A stretch of 64,000 bases of DNA from Jiella mangrovi (GTDB lineage: Bacteria > Pseudomonadota > Alphaproteobacteria > Rhizobiales > Rhizobiaceae): NCBI RefSeq assembly GCF_017815135.1, contig NZ_JAGJCF010000023.1, positions 1 to 64,000 on the forward strand, written 5' to 3'. The notes beneath the pieces were generated by a model. The model saw only the letters and a list, made by a program, of their open reading frames with translations, did not search any database and was not told where the DNA came from. How positions within the stretch are numbered: the first letter of the stretch is position 1; every line of letters starts with the position of its first letter. Both the position numbers and the translations under genes were made by a program. Of this stretch, positions 1 through 7,280 are shown one piece after another.

Positions 1-117
1 TTCTTTCAAGCCGTCGCCGAAAGATCGGGATCGAAGAAAGTCGGCATCATCGCCGTCGCCAGAAAGCTTCTCACTGTTCTCAACGCCATGCAGAGAGACA
101 GAAAGGCGTTCGAATGA
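1..117 (+). CDS. IS110/IS1111-family transposase, C-terminal fragment (cut by window edge)
   Basis: An open frame runs from base 1 to TGA at 115-117 and encodes 38 residues. The segment KKVGIIAVARKLLTVLNAM matches the conserved C-terminal helix of IS110/IS1111-family transposases (family form: KKVALIAVARKLLTILNAM). These enzymes carry a DEDD RuvC-like domain and a C-terminal serine-containing domain, and bring about element excision and insertion. Only the last part is visible, so completeness of the element cannot be judged. It sits just beyond the 3' end of the conserved murU-like gene, where rhizobial genomes often carry addB, which suggests that mobile DNA entered here. The family call rests on one short motif. 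Confidence 0.7.
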   Translation, partial: FFQAVAERSGSKKVGIIAVARKLLTVLNAMQRDRKAFE

Positions 118-365
118 ACACAGTTGCTAGAGCATCGTGGCTACAGCCCGATTCCGTTGACAAAAATGAACTTTTTCCGGTGCCGGACTGGATGCTCGGG
201 ACGGGGCCCGAGCAGGACGAAGCGGCAATGTTTCCGGCTATTTCTGGTACAACATGTCGAATCGACGGAGGTCGTCGGGAAATTCGCTGGTGACTTATCG
301 ATCTCGTTGAAACGGTCCCGACGTTGACTACAGTTCATCTTTCGCGCCTGGCGCCGTCGGCCCTC
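118..365. other. Non-coding stretch downstream of the transposase, possible IS end
   Basis: No convincing gene is present; the short open frames here are compositional. A perfect hairpin with arms GCTCGGG and CCCGAGC lies at 194-213 with a 6-base loop, with a smaller CCGG-tg-CCGG just before it. In IS1111-type elements the region 3' of the transposase carries the guide (bridge/seek) RNA and the right end, so this interval may contain them, but I could not define an element boundary or terminal repeat. Confidence 0.3.
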
Positions 366-1127
366 TCAAGCCGCCGCGCTGGCGCTGGCGACGAAGGCGG
401 CCTCGGCGAGGGGAATGGCCGACGGAGTGCCGACGGTGATCCACACGCCGTCGAGCCGGACACCGGAGAGGCGCTCGGCCTCGATCGCCTGGTCGAAGAT
501 CCGGTTCAGCGAGAACTTCTCAGGCTTCATCCCCTCGAAGAGCTCCGGCTTCATGATCGCGCCGCCGGCATAGATGAAAGGCGAGACGACCCGCTCGGGC
601 ACGCGGCTGAGGCGGCCGGAGGGGTCCATCACGAAGTCGCCATTGCCGTCATATCCGGTGGACTGGCGCATTTCGGCGATCAGCAGCGAGACGTCCATCC
701 TCGCCGGCTCCCAGAGTTCGGCGAGGAGATCGAGATTGTCGCGATAGCCGTCGATCCAGAAGGTGTCGGCATTCAGCACGTAAAATGGATCGGTGCCGAG
801 TTCGGGCAGCGCCTTGACGATGCCGCCGCCGGAATCGAGCAGCAGGTCGGTTTCGTCGGAGACGACGATCTCCATGTCCTTGCGCTTCCTCAGATGGGCG
901 CGCATCAGGTCGGCCATGTAGTGGACGTTGACAACCACGCGCTCGACGCCGTTTCGGGCGAGGGCATCGAGGCCGTAGTCGATCAGCGCCCGGCCGCGGA
1001 TCTCGATCAGTGGTTTGGGCATGGTTGAGGTGATCGGGCGCATGCGCTTGCCGAGACCGGCGGCGAGGATCATCGCGGTCTTGGGCTTGAAGGAGGCGTC
1101 TTTGCTGCGAAGGGTCATTGGGTTCAT
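366..1127 (-). CDS. murU: Nucleotidyltransferase, MurU-like (N-acetylmuramate-1-phosphate uridylyltransferase)
   Basis: The product is 253 residues. It has the sugar-phosphate nucleotidyltransferase N-terminus: LAAGLGKRMRPITSTMPKPL at about 21-40, followed by an NAD metal-binding triad in LNADTFW. In Pseudomonas, MurU converts MurNAc-1-phosphate to UDP-MurNAc in a cell-wall recycling bypass, working after the kinase AmgK. Here it lies directly downstream of a TsaE-AmgK fusion, which supports that role. The start is the ATG at 1125-1127, because it overlaps the upstream TGA (TGATG) and so is translationally coupled; an ATG 51 bases upstream is less likely. A general mannose-1-phosphate guanylyltransferase-type activity cannot be excluded. 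Confidence 0.8.
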   Translation of the reverse strand: MNPMTLRSKDASFKPKTAMILAAGLGKRMRPITSTMPKPLIEIRGRALIDYGLDALARNGVERVVVNVHYMADLMRAHLRKRKDMEIVVSDETDLLLDSGGGIVKALPELGTDPFYVLNADTFWIDGYRDNLDLLAELWEPARMDVSLLIAEMRQSTGYDGNGDFVMDPSGRLSRVPERVVSPFIYAGGAIMKPELFEGMKPEKFSLNRIFDQAIEAERLSGVRLDGVWITVGTPSAIPLAEAAFVASASAAA

Positions 1128-2722
1128 CAGTCGTTCGAGCGGTGCCGCTTGGGATCGTCTGCGTCGAGAATGCCCCACTCGCCATAAATGTGGCGAAGGG
1201 CCGACAGCGACGGATGACCGAGCGTTCGGGCGAGATAGCCCTTAATCCGCGGTATGTGACGGAGATATTGCGGCTTGCCGTCTCTTTTAAGAAGGCGAAC
1301 GAAGATCCCGAGGATTTTCGAAGCACGCTGGGCCGCCATAATAGCATAGTCGCGCTCGAAAGCGAAGCCGTCGAAGCCCGGATCTTCCTTGCGCCGCCTT
1401 TCGAGATAAGCCGCCGTCAGGGCCGCTTCGAGTTCGGCCGGGACGTCGACGCGCGCGTCCTGGGCGAGAGAGGCGACGTCATAGGCCGACGGGCCGATCA
1501 TCGCGTCCTGGAAATCGATCAGGCCGATCTTGAGAATGCCCTCGGCATCCGGCCGGTAGATCACGTTGGGAGAATGGTAGTCGCGAAGGACGAGGCTCGT
1601 CTCGCCGTCTTTCAGTTCGTCGAGGATGGCAGCCCAGCATTCGCCGAAGAGTTCCCGTTCGTCTTCCGTTGCCGGACGGCCCGTGTGATCGGGCAGATAC
1701 CAGTCGATGAGGAGCTCGACCTCGGCCAGCATGGCGCGGCGGTCGTAATGCGGCAGGCGGTGGACGGGGCCGTTCGCGATCGCGAGTTCGGAGGGCCAGG
1801 CGACACCGTGAAGGTCCGCCAGAAAGAGCGCGGCCTCGTGGTAGCGCACGGGGATCGGCCGGCGGTCTTCGTCGATGATCTGGCCGGCTCCGAGATGTTC
1901 GATCAGGAGCAGGCCCTGGTCGAGTTCGGCGTGGTGGATCGCCGGGGCGGCGAAGCCAGCCGTTCTCAGCGCCGTCGCCACCGCCACGAAAGGGGTGACG
2001 TCTTCGGCGAGATGTACGATCTGGCTGTAGGGAAGGCCGTCCTTGATCGGCGGGCCGTCCGGCTGGCGAGGCGCGTCCATCAAGACAAGGGTTTCGTCGC
2101 CGCTTGCAACGGTCTCGTAGCGCCGGCTGGAGGCGTCGCCGAAGAAGCGCTGGCGTGGTGCTTCGGCAAGACCTGCGACGGAAAGGAAATCGCGGATCGC
2201 CAATGTCCGCTCGAGGCGGGCAGCGGCGCGTTCCCCGGCTCCGATCGTTGCCTGCCGGCCACCTTCGGGATCGACGGCGAGATCGATAGTGATGGTCGCG
2301 GCCCGGAGGGCGTCAGGCGCCCGGTCCGGCCATTCGACGAGGACGATGCCGGCCTCGGCGGCTTCGGCGAAGCCGAGTTCGTCGAGCTCGTCGCCGGAGG
2401 CAAGCCGGTAAAGATCGAAATGGGCAACCGGCGGCTCGGTCTCGTAGGGCTGGACCAGCGTATAGGTGGGCGAGGGGACTTCGAGGTCCCCGTTGCCTGC
2501 AAGCGCCCGGATCACCGCCCGTGCCAGCGTCGACTTGCCGGCGCCGAGATCGCCCGACAGCGCGACGACGTCGCCGGCAGCAAGGACCATCGCGAGGTCG
2601 GCACCGAGCATCCGCGTGGCGGCGTCATCGGCAAGGTGCAGGCGATGCAAGACGGGAAGCGAGGCCTGAAGCGTTTGCGGCCCTTTACCGGGCAAATCGC
2701 TGGCGCGGCCGGGCGCCGTCAT
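1127..2722 (-). CDS. tsaE: Bifunctional TsaE (tRNA t6A ATPase) / AmgK-like sugar kinase fusion
   Basis: The protein has 531 residues and two domains. Residues about 25-165 are TsaE: Walker A GDLGAGKST at 57-65, and SPTYTLVQ and HFDLYRL motifs typical of the ATPase needed for tRNA N6-threonylcarbamoyladenosine formation. Residues about 185-531 are an aminoglycoside-phosphotransferase-fold kinase with RDYHSPN (catalytic Asp381, Asn386) and the metal Asp403 in LIDFQD. This matches AmgK, the anomeric MurNAc/GlcNAc kinase. The fusion is known in rhizobia. ATGA overlap with divL upstream and TGATG with murU downstream indicate coupled translation. It is not an antibiotic-resistance enzyme on this evidence. 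Confidence 0.88.
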   Translation of the reverse strand: MTAPGRASDLPGKGPQTLQASLPVLHRLHLADDAATRMLGADLAMVLAAGDVVALSGDLGAGKSTLARAVIRALAGNGDLEVPSPTYTLVQPYETEPPVAHFDLYRLASGDELDELGFAEAAEAGIVLVEWPDRAPDALRAATITIDLAVDPEGGRQATIGAGERAAARLERTLAIRDFLSVAGLAEAPRQRFFGDASSRRYETVASGDETLVLMDAPRQPDGPPIKDGLPYSQIVHLAEDVTPFVAVATALRTAGFAAPAIHHAELDQGLLLIEHLGAGQIIDEDRRPIPVRYHEAALFLADLHGVAWPSELAIANGPVHRLPHYDRRAMLAEVELLIDWYLPDHTGRPATEDERELFGECWAAILDELKDGETSLVLRDYHSPNVIYRPDAEGILKIGLIDFQDAMIGPSAYDVASLAQDARVDVPAELEAALTAAYLERRRKEDPGFDGFAFERDYAIMAAQRASKILGIFVRLLKRDGKPQYLRHIPRIKGYLARTLGHPSLSALRHIYGEWGILDADDPKRHRSND

Positions 2723-5343
2723 TCCGCGGCGTCCCGGAACTTGCCCTGTCGGCCGGCTTCCTCGTCCGGGGGAAAGGTGCCGAGCGGGAAGTGGCAGGTG
2801 AAGCTGGTGCCTTTACCGGGCGCCGAGCGAACCTCGACCTGGCCTTGGTGGAGTTCGACGAAGCTCTTGACGATCGACAGGCCGAGCCCGGCGCCGGACT
2901 GGCGGCCTCCGCTCGGATTGGCCTCGAAGCGCTCGAAGATCTTCTCGACCTGGTTCGTCGCGATGCCTGGCCCGCGGTCGGACACCTCGAAGGACAGCAT
3001 GCCCTGATGGCGCCAGGCGCGCACCGCGACGGCCGAGCCCGCCGGAGCGAAATTCGCGGCATTGGAAAGGAGATTGAAGAGGATCTGGGTGAGCCGGTGT
3101 CCATCGGCGAAAAAGCGCGTTCCGGCATCGGCAAGGTCGATTTCAAGCGAGATGTCGGCGGCTTCGAAGCGATCGCGGACACCATCGACCGCCTGCTCGA
3201 CCGTTCGCTCGATGTCCACCTCGGACAGGTCGAGCTCCATGATGCCAGCATCCACGGTGGCGAGATCGAGAATGTCGTTGACGATGGTGAGGAGGGTCGA
3301 GGTCGAGGAGGAGATGTAGTCGAGATACTCGCTCTGGCGCTCCGTCAGGGGCCCGGTTTCCGGCGAGCGCAGGAGGGCCGAGAAGCCGATGATATTGGTC
3401 AAAGGCGAGCGCAGCTCGTAGTTCACGTGCTGGACGAAATCGGTCTTGATGCGGTTCGCCTGCTCCAGTGCGTCGTTTCTTTCGCGCAGGACCAGCTCGG
3501 CGGCGCGCGCCTCGGAAATATTGGCATAGGTCAGCATCGTCAGCCCGTTCGGCAGCGGCACGATCGCATAGTTGAACGTGCGGCCGTCGGACAGGCTCAT
3601 TTCGCCGCGCAGCGTTTCGCGACCGTGCTCGTCGAAGGCGGTCACCTGCTCGCAGAAGAGCTGCCAGCCCTCGGGCATGCCTGGCTCGCGGTTGCCGTTG
3701 ACGCCGATCGTCCGCTCGACCTTGGCCGTGGCCAGATCGGCAAGTGCGTGGATGCGCGGCGAGGCGAGCAGCTTTTCGGGATCGATCCCCCACATCTCGG
3801 CAAAAGCGGGATTGGAAAGACGCATCCGCCCGTCGCTGCCGAACACCGCGACCGCTTCGCTGAGATAGTCGATCGTCTCGCGCTGCAGGCGGACCGTCGC
3901 CTTGACCTGGCTTTCGAGTTCCAGCTTCTCGGTGATGTCCTCGAAGACCCAGGTCGCGCCGCCGCGCGGCTGGGGCGTCGCGATGACGCGAAGCGTGCGG
4001 CCGTCGGCGAGATGCCACATCGCCTCGGTCGGCTCGGCGGCCCGATAGGCGGCAAGGTCCTGCTCCCGCATTTCCGAGCGTGCGAGCTTTTCGATCGGCA
4101 GGATGCCACGGGTGCGCAGATGATCGAGCAGCGCGATGTGGTCCGGCCCGGTCTCGAGATAGGCATTGGTCAGATCGAACAGCCGCTGGAAGGCGGTGTT
4201 GTAATAGGCGAGCTGCGTCTTCTCGTCGAAGCGCGCGACGGCCGTGGCGAGCTGGTCGAGCGTGTCGGACTGGCTGGCGATCGTCTGGTGCAGCTCCATG
4301 CGCACCTGCTCGGTTTCCGACACGTCGATCGCAAGACCCGCAGAGCCGAGCGGCCCGACCGTCTCCACCACGTTGAAGTTGCGGCGGTCCGCCTCGACAA
4401 CGGTCGAAAGCTTGGCTTCGAATGTCTGACCCTCGGCAAGGTTCCTGGCGATGCGCAGGCGATCCTGGGCGGAGAGAAATTCGAGCTGCCGCTCCAGCGC
4501 GACGTCGACCGAAGGTGCATCGACGGCTGTCGCATAGGCCGCATTGACCCAGTTCAGCCGGCTGTTGCGGTCGCGCAGCCAGATTGCGAGCGGCGCCTTG
4601 TCGAAGAGTTGCTGCAGCGTTTCGACGGTGCTCAGGGCCCGCGAATGCGAGGTGGAGAGATCGTTGAGCTCTTTGCGCAGCCCCTCGAGGACATTGAATC
4701 GGACCATCGCCAGTCCGCCCGAGGTGCGTCCGGATGCCTCGATGACGCATTCTGCGTCGATGTCGATCGCGACACGGAACGGCTTGGCATGCTCGAGCAG
4801 TTCGCCGATGGCTTGTTCGAGGACCGCAACGCAATCGGCCGGCATCCAGTCGGCGAAGACCAGGAACCGCTCGGGATCGGAGGGCACCTTGCGCGTCGTG
4901 TGAATCTGGCCGATCACCTCCGGCTTGTCGGCTCCGGCGAAGACGAGGATGCGTTCGTCGCCGGCGACGAGCAGGGCGGTTCTCGCATCCGCCTCGATCC
5001 GCGCCTGGTGAAGCTCGTTTCGCAGGGCGTCGCTCTCGGCAGCAAGAGCGGTCCTCTGGCGAACGATGAAGGTCGCTGCCAGCATCGCCGCGCCGACGAT
5101 GAAGGCGAAAGCGGCGAGGTAGACGATGTCGCTTTCCGACAGGATGCCGCCGAGATCGAAGGCGTCGCCCGGTGTCGCCGCTGCGGCGGGCGCCGCATGC
5201 AGGAGAATGGCGAAAGTGAGAAGGGCCGGTGCCGCCCCTCGTCCGGTCACGGTATCGACGAGACGCGTCGATCCGGCTGTGCGTTCGGAATCCATGCGCA
5301 ACCCGGTGGCGCCCCCGCGCCCGGGTCGGATGTCTTTCGACAT
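2719..5343 (-). CDS. divL: DivL-type cell-cycle sensor kinase with tyrosine in place of the phospho-acceptor histidine
   Basis: The product is 874 residues from ATG 5341-5343, which has a GAGG about 10 bases upstream; a TTG at 5386-5388 is possible but weaker. A hydrophobic segment near residues 35-60 and a membrane helix (YLAAFAFIVGAAMLAATFIV) precede several PAS-like domains, then a HisKA/HATPase_c core. The H-box reads HVNYELRSPLT, so Tyr642 sits where other kinases have the phosphorylated His. This is the hallmark of Caulobacter DivL, which binds DivK and CckA to control CtrA activity. ATP-lid motifs remain: NLLSNA, DRGPG and GAGLGL. The ahcY-divL-tsaE order agrees with rhizobial genomes. 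Confidence 0.88.
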   Translation of the reverse strand: MSKDIRPGRGGATGLRMDSERTAGSTRLVDTVTGRGAAPALLTFAILLHAAPAAAATPGDAFDLGGILSESDIVYLAAFAFIVGAAMLAATFIVRQRTALAAESDALRNELHQARIEADARTALLVAGDERILVFAGADKPEVIGQIHTTRKVPSDPERFLVFADWMPADCVAVLEQAIGELLEHAKPFRVAIDIDAECVIEASGRTSGGLAMVRFNVLEGLRKELNDLSTSHSRALSTVETLQQLFDKAPLAIWLRDRNSRLNWVNAAYATAVDAPSVDVALERQLEFLSAQDRLRIARNLAEGQTFEAKLSTVVEADRRNFNVVETVGPLGSAGLAIDVSETEQVRMELHQTIASQSDTLDQLATAVARFDEKTQLAYYNTAFQRLFDLTNAYLETGPDHIALLDHLRTRGILPIEKLARSEMREQDLAAYRAAEPTEAMWHLADGRTLRVIATPQPRGGATWVFEDITEKLELESQVKATVRLQRETIDYLSEAVAVFGSDGRMRLSNPAFAEMWGIDPEKLLASPRIHALADLATAKVERTIGVNGNREPGMPEGWQLFCEQVTAFDEHGRETLRGEMSLSDGRTFNYAIVPLPNGLTMLTYANISEARAAELVLRERNDALEQANRIKTDFVQHVNYELRSPLTNIIGFSALLRSPETGPLTERQSEYLDYISSSTSTLLTIVNDILDLATVDAGIMELDLSEVDIERTVEQAVDGVRDRFEAADISLEIDLADAGTRFFADGHRLTQILFNLLSNAANFAPAGSAVAVRAWRHQGMLSFEVSDRGPGIATNQVEKIFERFEANPSGGRQSGAGLGLSIVKSFVELHQGQVEVRSAPGKGTSFTCHFPLGTFPPDEEAGRQGKFRDAAE

Positions 5344-5501
5344 GTGAGCCTGCCCTCGTTTTGCCGTTGCTGTCGAGACTGAACTCAACGCATCTCGATC
5401 AGGCTTTCAGGTCCGCATCTCAAAGCCATGATTCGACCATATTAGCGGCTGGCGACTCGGGCGCAATCCTCAATATTTAACTAAGATTGAAAGAAATCAG
5501 C

Positions 5502-5525
5502 CCGGCGAGACTTGCGCCTCGCCGG
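5502..5525 (-). terminator. Hairpin after ahcY
   Basis: A perfect 8-bp stem (CCGGCGAG / CTCGCCGG) with an 8-base loop lies 34 bases past the ahcY stop. On the minus strand it is followed by GCTGATTTCTTTC, an imperfect T-rich tract. It probably ends or attenuates ahcY transcription before divL. Confidence 0.5.
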
Positions 5526-5558
5526 ACCTTCTGAATCGCTGATTGGCTGTGGTGCAAA

Positions 5559-6959
5559 TCAGTAGCGGTAATGCTCTGGCTTGTAAGGGCCTTGCGGCGT
5601 GACGCCGATATAGGCGGCCTGTTCTTCGGACAGTTCCGAAAGCCTTGCGCCGAGCTTGCCGAGGTGAAGGCGTGCGACCTTTTCGTCCAGATGCTTGGGC
5701 AGGACGTAGACCTGGTTCTCGTACTGATCGCCCTTGGTGAAGAGCTCGATCTGCGCCAGGGTCTGGTTGGTGAAGGAGGCCGACATCACGAAGCTCGGAT
5801 GGCCGGTGGCGTTGCCGAGATTGAGGAGGCGACCCTCCGACAGGAGCAGCATGCGGTTCCCCTTGGGGAACTCGATCATGTCGACCTGGGGCTTGATGTT
5901 GGTCCATTTCAGGTTCTTCAGGGCGTCGACCTGAATCTCGTTGTCGAAGTGGCCGATATTGCCGACGATCGCCATGTCCTTCATCTCGCGCATATGCTCG
6001 ATGCGGATGACGTCCTTGTTGCCGGTGGTGGTGATGAAGATGTCGGCCGAGGCGACGACGTCCTCTAGCTGCACCACCTCGAAGCCGTCCATCGCCGCCT
6101 GCAGCGCGCAGATCGGATCGACTTCCGTCACCTTCACGCGGGCGCCCGCACCCTGGAGCGATGCGGCCGAGCCCTTGCCGACGTCGCCATAGCCGCAGAC
6201 GACGGCGACCTTGCCGGCCATCATCACGTCGGTGCCGCGGCGGATGCCGTCGACCAGCGATTCCTTGCAGCCGTATTTGTTGTCGAACTTCGACTTGGTG
6301 ACGCTGTCGTTGACGTTGATTGCCGGGAAGGGCAGGAGGCCCTTCTTCTGCAGCTGGTAGAGACGGTTGACGCCGGTGGTGGTCTCTTCGGTGACGCCCT
6401 TGATGGCGTCGCGCTGTCTGGTGAAGAAGCCCGGGGTCTCGGCCATGCGCTTCTTGATCTGCGCGAAGAGGATCGTCTCTTCCTCGCTGCCCGGATTGGA
6501 CAGGACGTCCTCGCCGGCCTCGGCGCGCGCACCGGTGAGGATGTACATCGTGGCGTCGCCGCCGTCGTCGAGGATCATGTTCGACGGCTGACCGTCCGGC
6601 CACTGGAAGATCTTGTCGGTGTAGGACCAGTATTCCTCGAGCGTCTCGCCCTTGATGGCGAAGACCGGGATGCCGGCAGCCGCGATGGCGGCGGCGGCGT
6701 GGTCCTGGGTGGAAAAGATGTTGCAGGAGGCCCAGCGAACCTCGGCGCCGAGCGCCACCAGCGTCTCGATCAGAACGGCCGTCTGGATCGTCATGTGCAG
6801 CGAGCCGGTGATCCGCGCGCCCTTCAGCGGCTTGTCGGCGCCGAACTCCTCGCGGCAGGCCATCAGCCCCGGCATTTCGGTCTCGGCGATGTCCAGTTCC
6901 TTGCGGCCGTAGTCGGCGAGCGCGATGTCCTTGACGATGTAGTCGGTCTGTTCGCTCAT
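5559..6959 (-). CDS. ahcY: Adenosylhomocysteinase (S-adenosyl-L-homocysteine hydrolase)
   Basis: A 466-residue cytoplasmic NAD-dependent enzyme that splits S-adenosylhomocysteine to homocysteine and adenosine and so relieves product inhibition of methyltransferases. Signatures seen: [16 protein letters not shown] near residue 52, the [16 protein letters not shown]-binding loop, the long bacterial insertion with EEETILF, and the C-terminal KPEHYRY tail. The start ATG at 6957-6959 follows AAGGGAG at a suitable distance; the upstream open frame is not needed. A near-perfect palindrome 100 bp upstream may be its operator. Full length, no anomalies. Confidence 0.97.
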   Translation of the reverse strand: MSEQTDYIVKDIALADYGRKELDIAETEMPGLMACREEFGADKPLKGARITGSLHMTIQTAVLIETLVALGAEVRWASCNIFSTQDHAAAAIAAAGIPVFAIKGETLEEYWSYTDKIFQWPDGQPSNMILDDGGDATMYILTGARAEAGEDVLSNPGSEEETILFAQIKKRMAETPGFFTRQRDAIKGVTEETTTGVNRLYQLQKKGLLPFPAINVNDSVTKSKFDNKYGCKESLVDGIRRGTDVMMAGKVAVVCGYGDVGKGSAASLQGAGARVKVTEVDPICALQAAMDGFEVVQLEDVVASADIFITTTGNKDVIRIEHMREMKDMAIVGNIGHFDNEIQVDALKNLKWTNIKPQVDMIEFPKGNRMLLLSEGRLLNLGNATGHPSFVMSASFTNQTLAQIELFTKGDQYENQVYVLPKHLDEKVARLHLGKLGARLSELSEEQAAYIGVTPQGPYKPEHYRY

Positions 6960-7061
6960 GGTTCGGGAACTCCCTTGAGAATGCGGTTGGTCGAAGCGGG
7001 GCGCGCGGCGCCCCCGAATGCTTGCGCTCGCTGTAGCAGTGCCCGGGACATGCCACAAGAG

Positions 7062-7083
7062 GATATAAACATTTGTTTATGTC
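7062..7083. promoter_or_regulatory. Palindromic operator candidate upstream of ahcY
   Basis: ATAAACA-TT-TGTTTAT at 7065-7080 is a perfect 7-bp inverted repeat. It extends to GA...TC at 7062-7083 with one mismatched pair. It is AT-rich inside GC-rich DNA and lies about 105 bp upstream of the ahcY start and 200 bp upstream of the divergent gene. A dimeric helix-turn-helix repressor is the natural reading; ArsR-type regulators of SAM/SAH metabolism use AT-rich palindromes of this form (inference). Confidence 0.5.
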
Positions 7084-7280
7084 TTGATCGGCATTTTCCG
7101 CATTGGGAATCCTCCGCGCTCCGGTCTAGTATCCCCGCGGTTCTGAGGGCCGATGCCGGCATCCGAATCCAGCCTCTGGAAGAAGAAGGCTGGGGGTTGC
7201 GGTCGGCACTGGAGTGAACTGCTTGCGTTGCGTATCCGGCATGTTTCGCGTCCGTGCCGGCCGGAGTTGGGAGGATGACG

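Noticed and set aside
1127-2722. Aminoglycoside-resistance phosphotransferase
   Set aside because: The APH-fold domain is fused to TsaE and followed by a MurU-like gene, which fits AmgK cell-wall recycling better than resistance.
1118-3007. 629-codon plus-strand open frame opposite tsaE-amgK
   Set aside because: Shadow frame with no recognisable domain.
2521-5382. 953-codon plus-strand open frame opposite divL
   Set aside because: Shadow frame; all recognised domains are on the minus strand.
6960-7280. SAH or SAM riboswitch upstream of ahcY
   Set aside because: I could not find a conserved SAH-riboswitch core; the only clear element is the short DNA-type palindrome.
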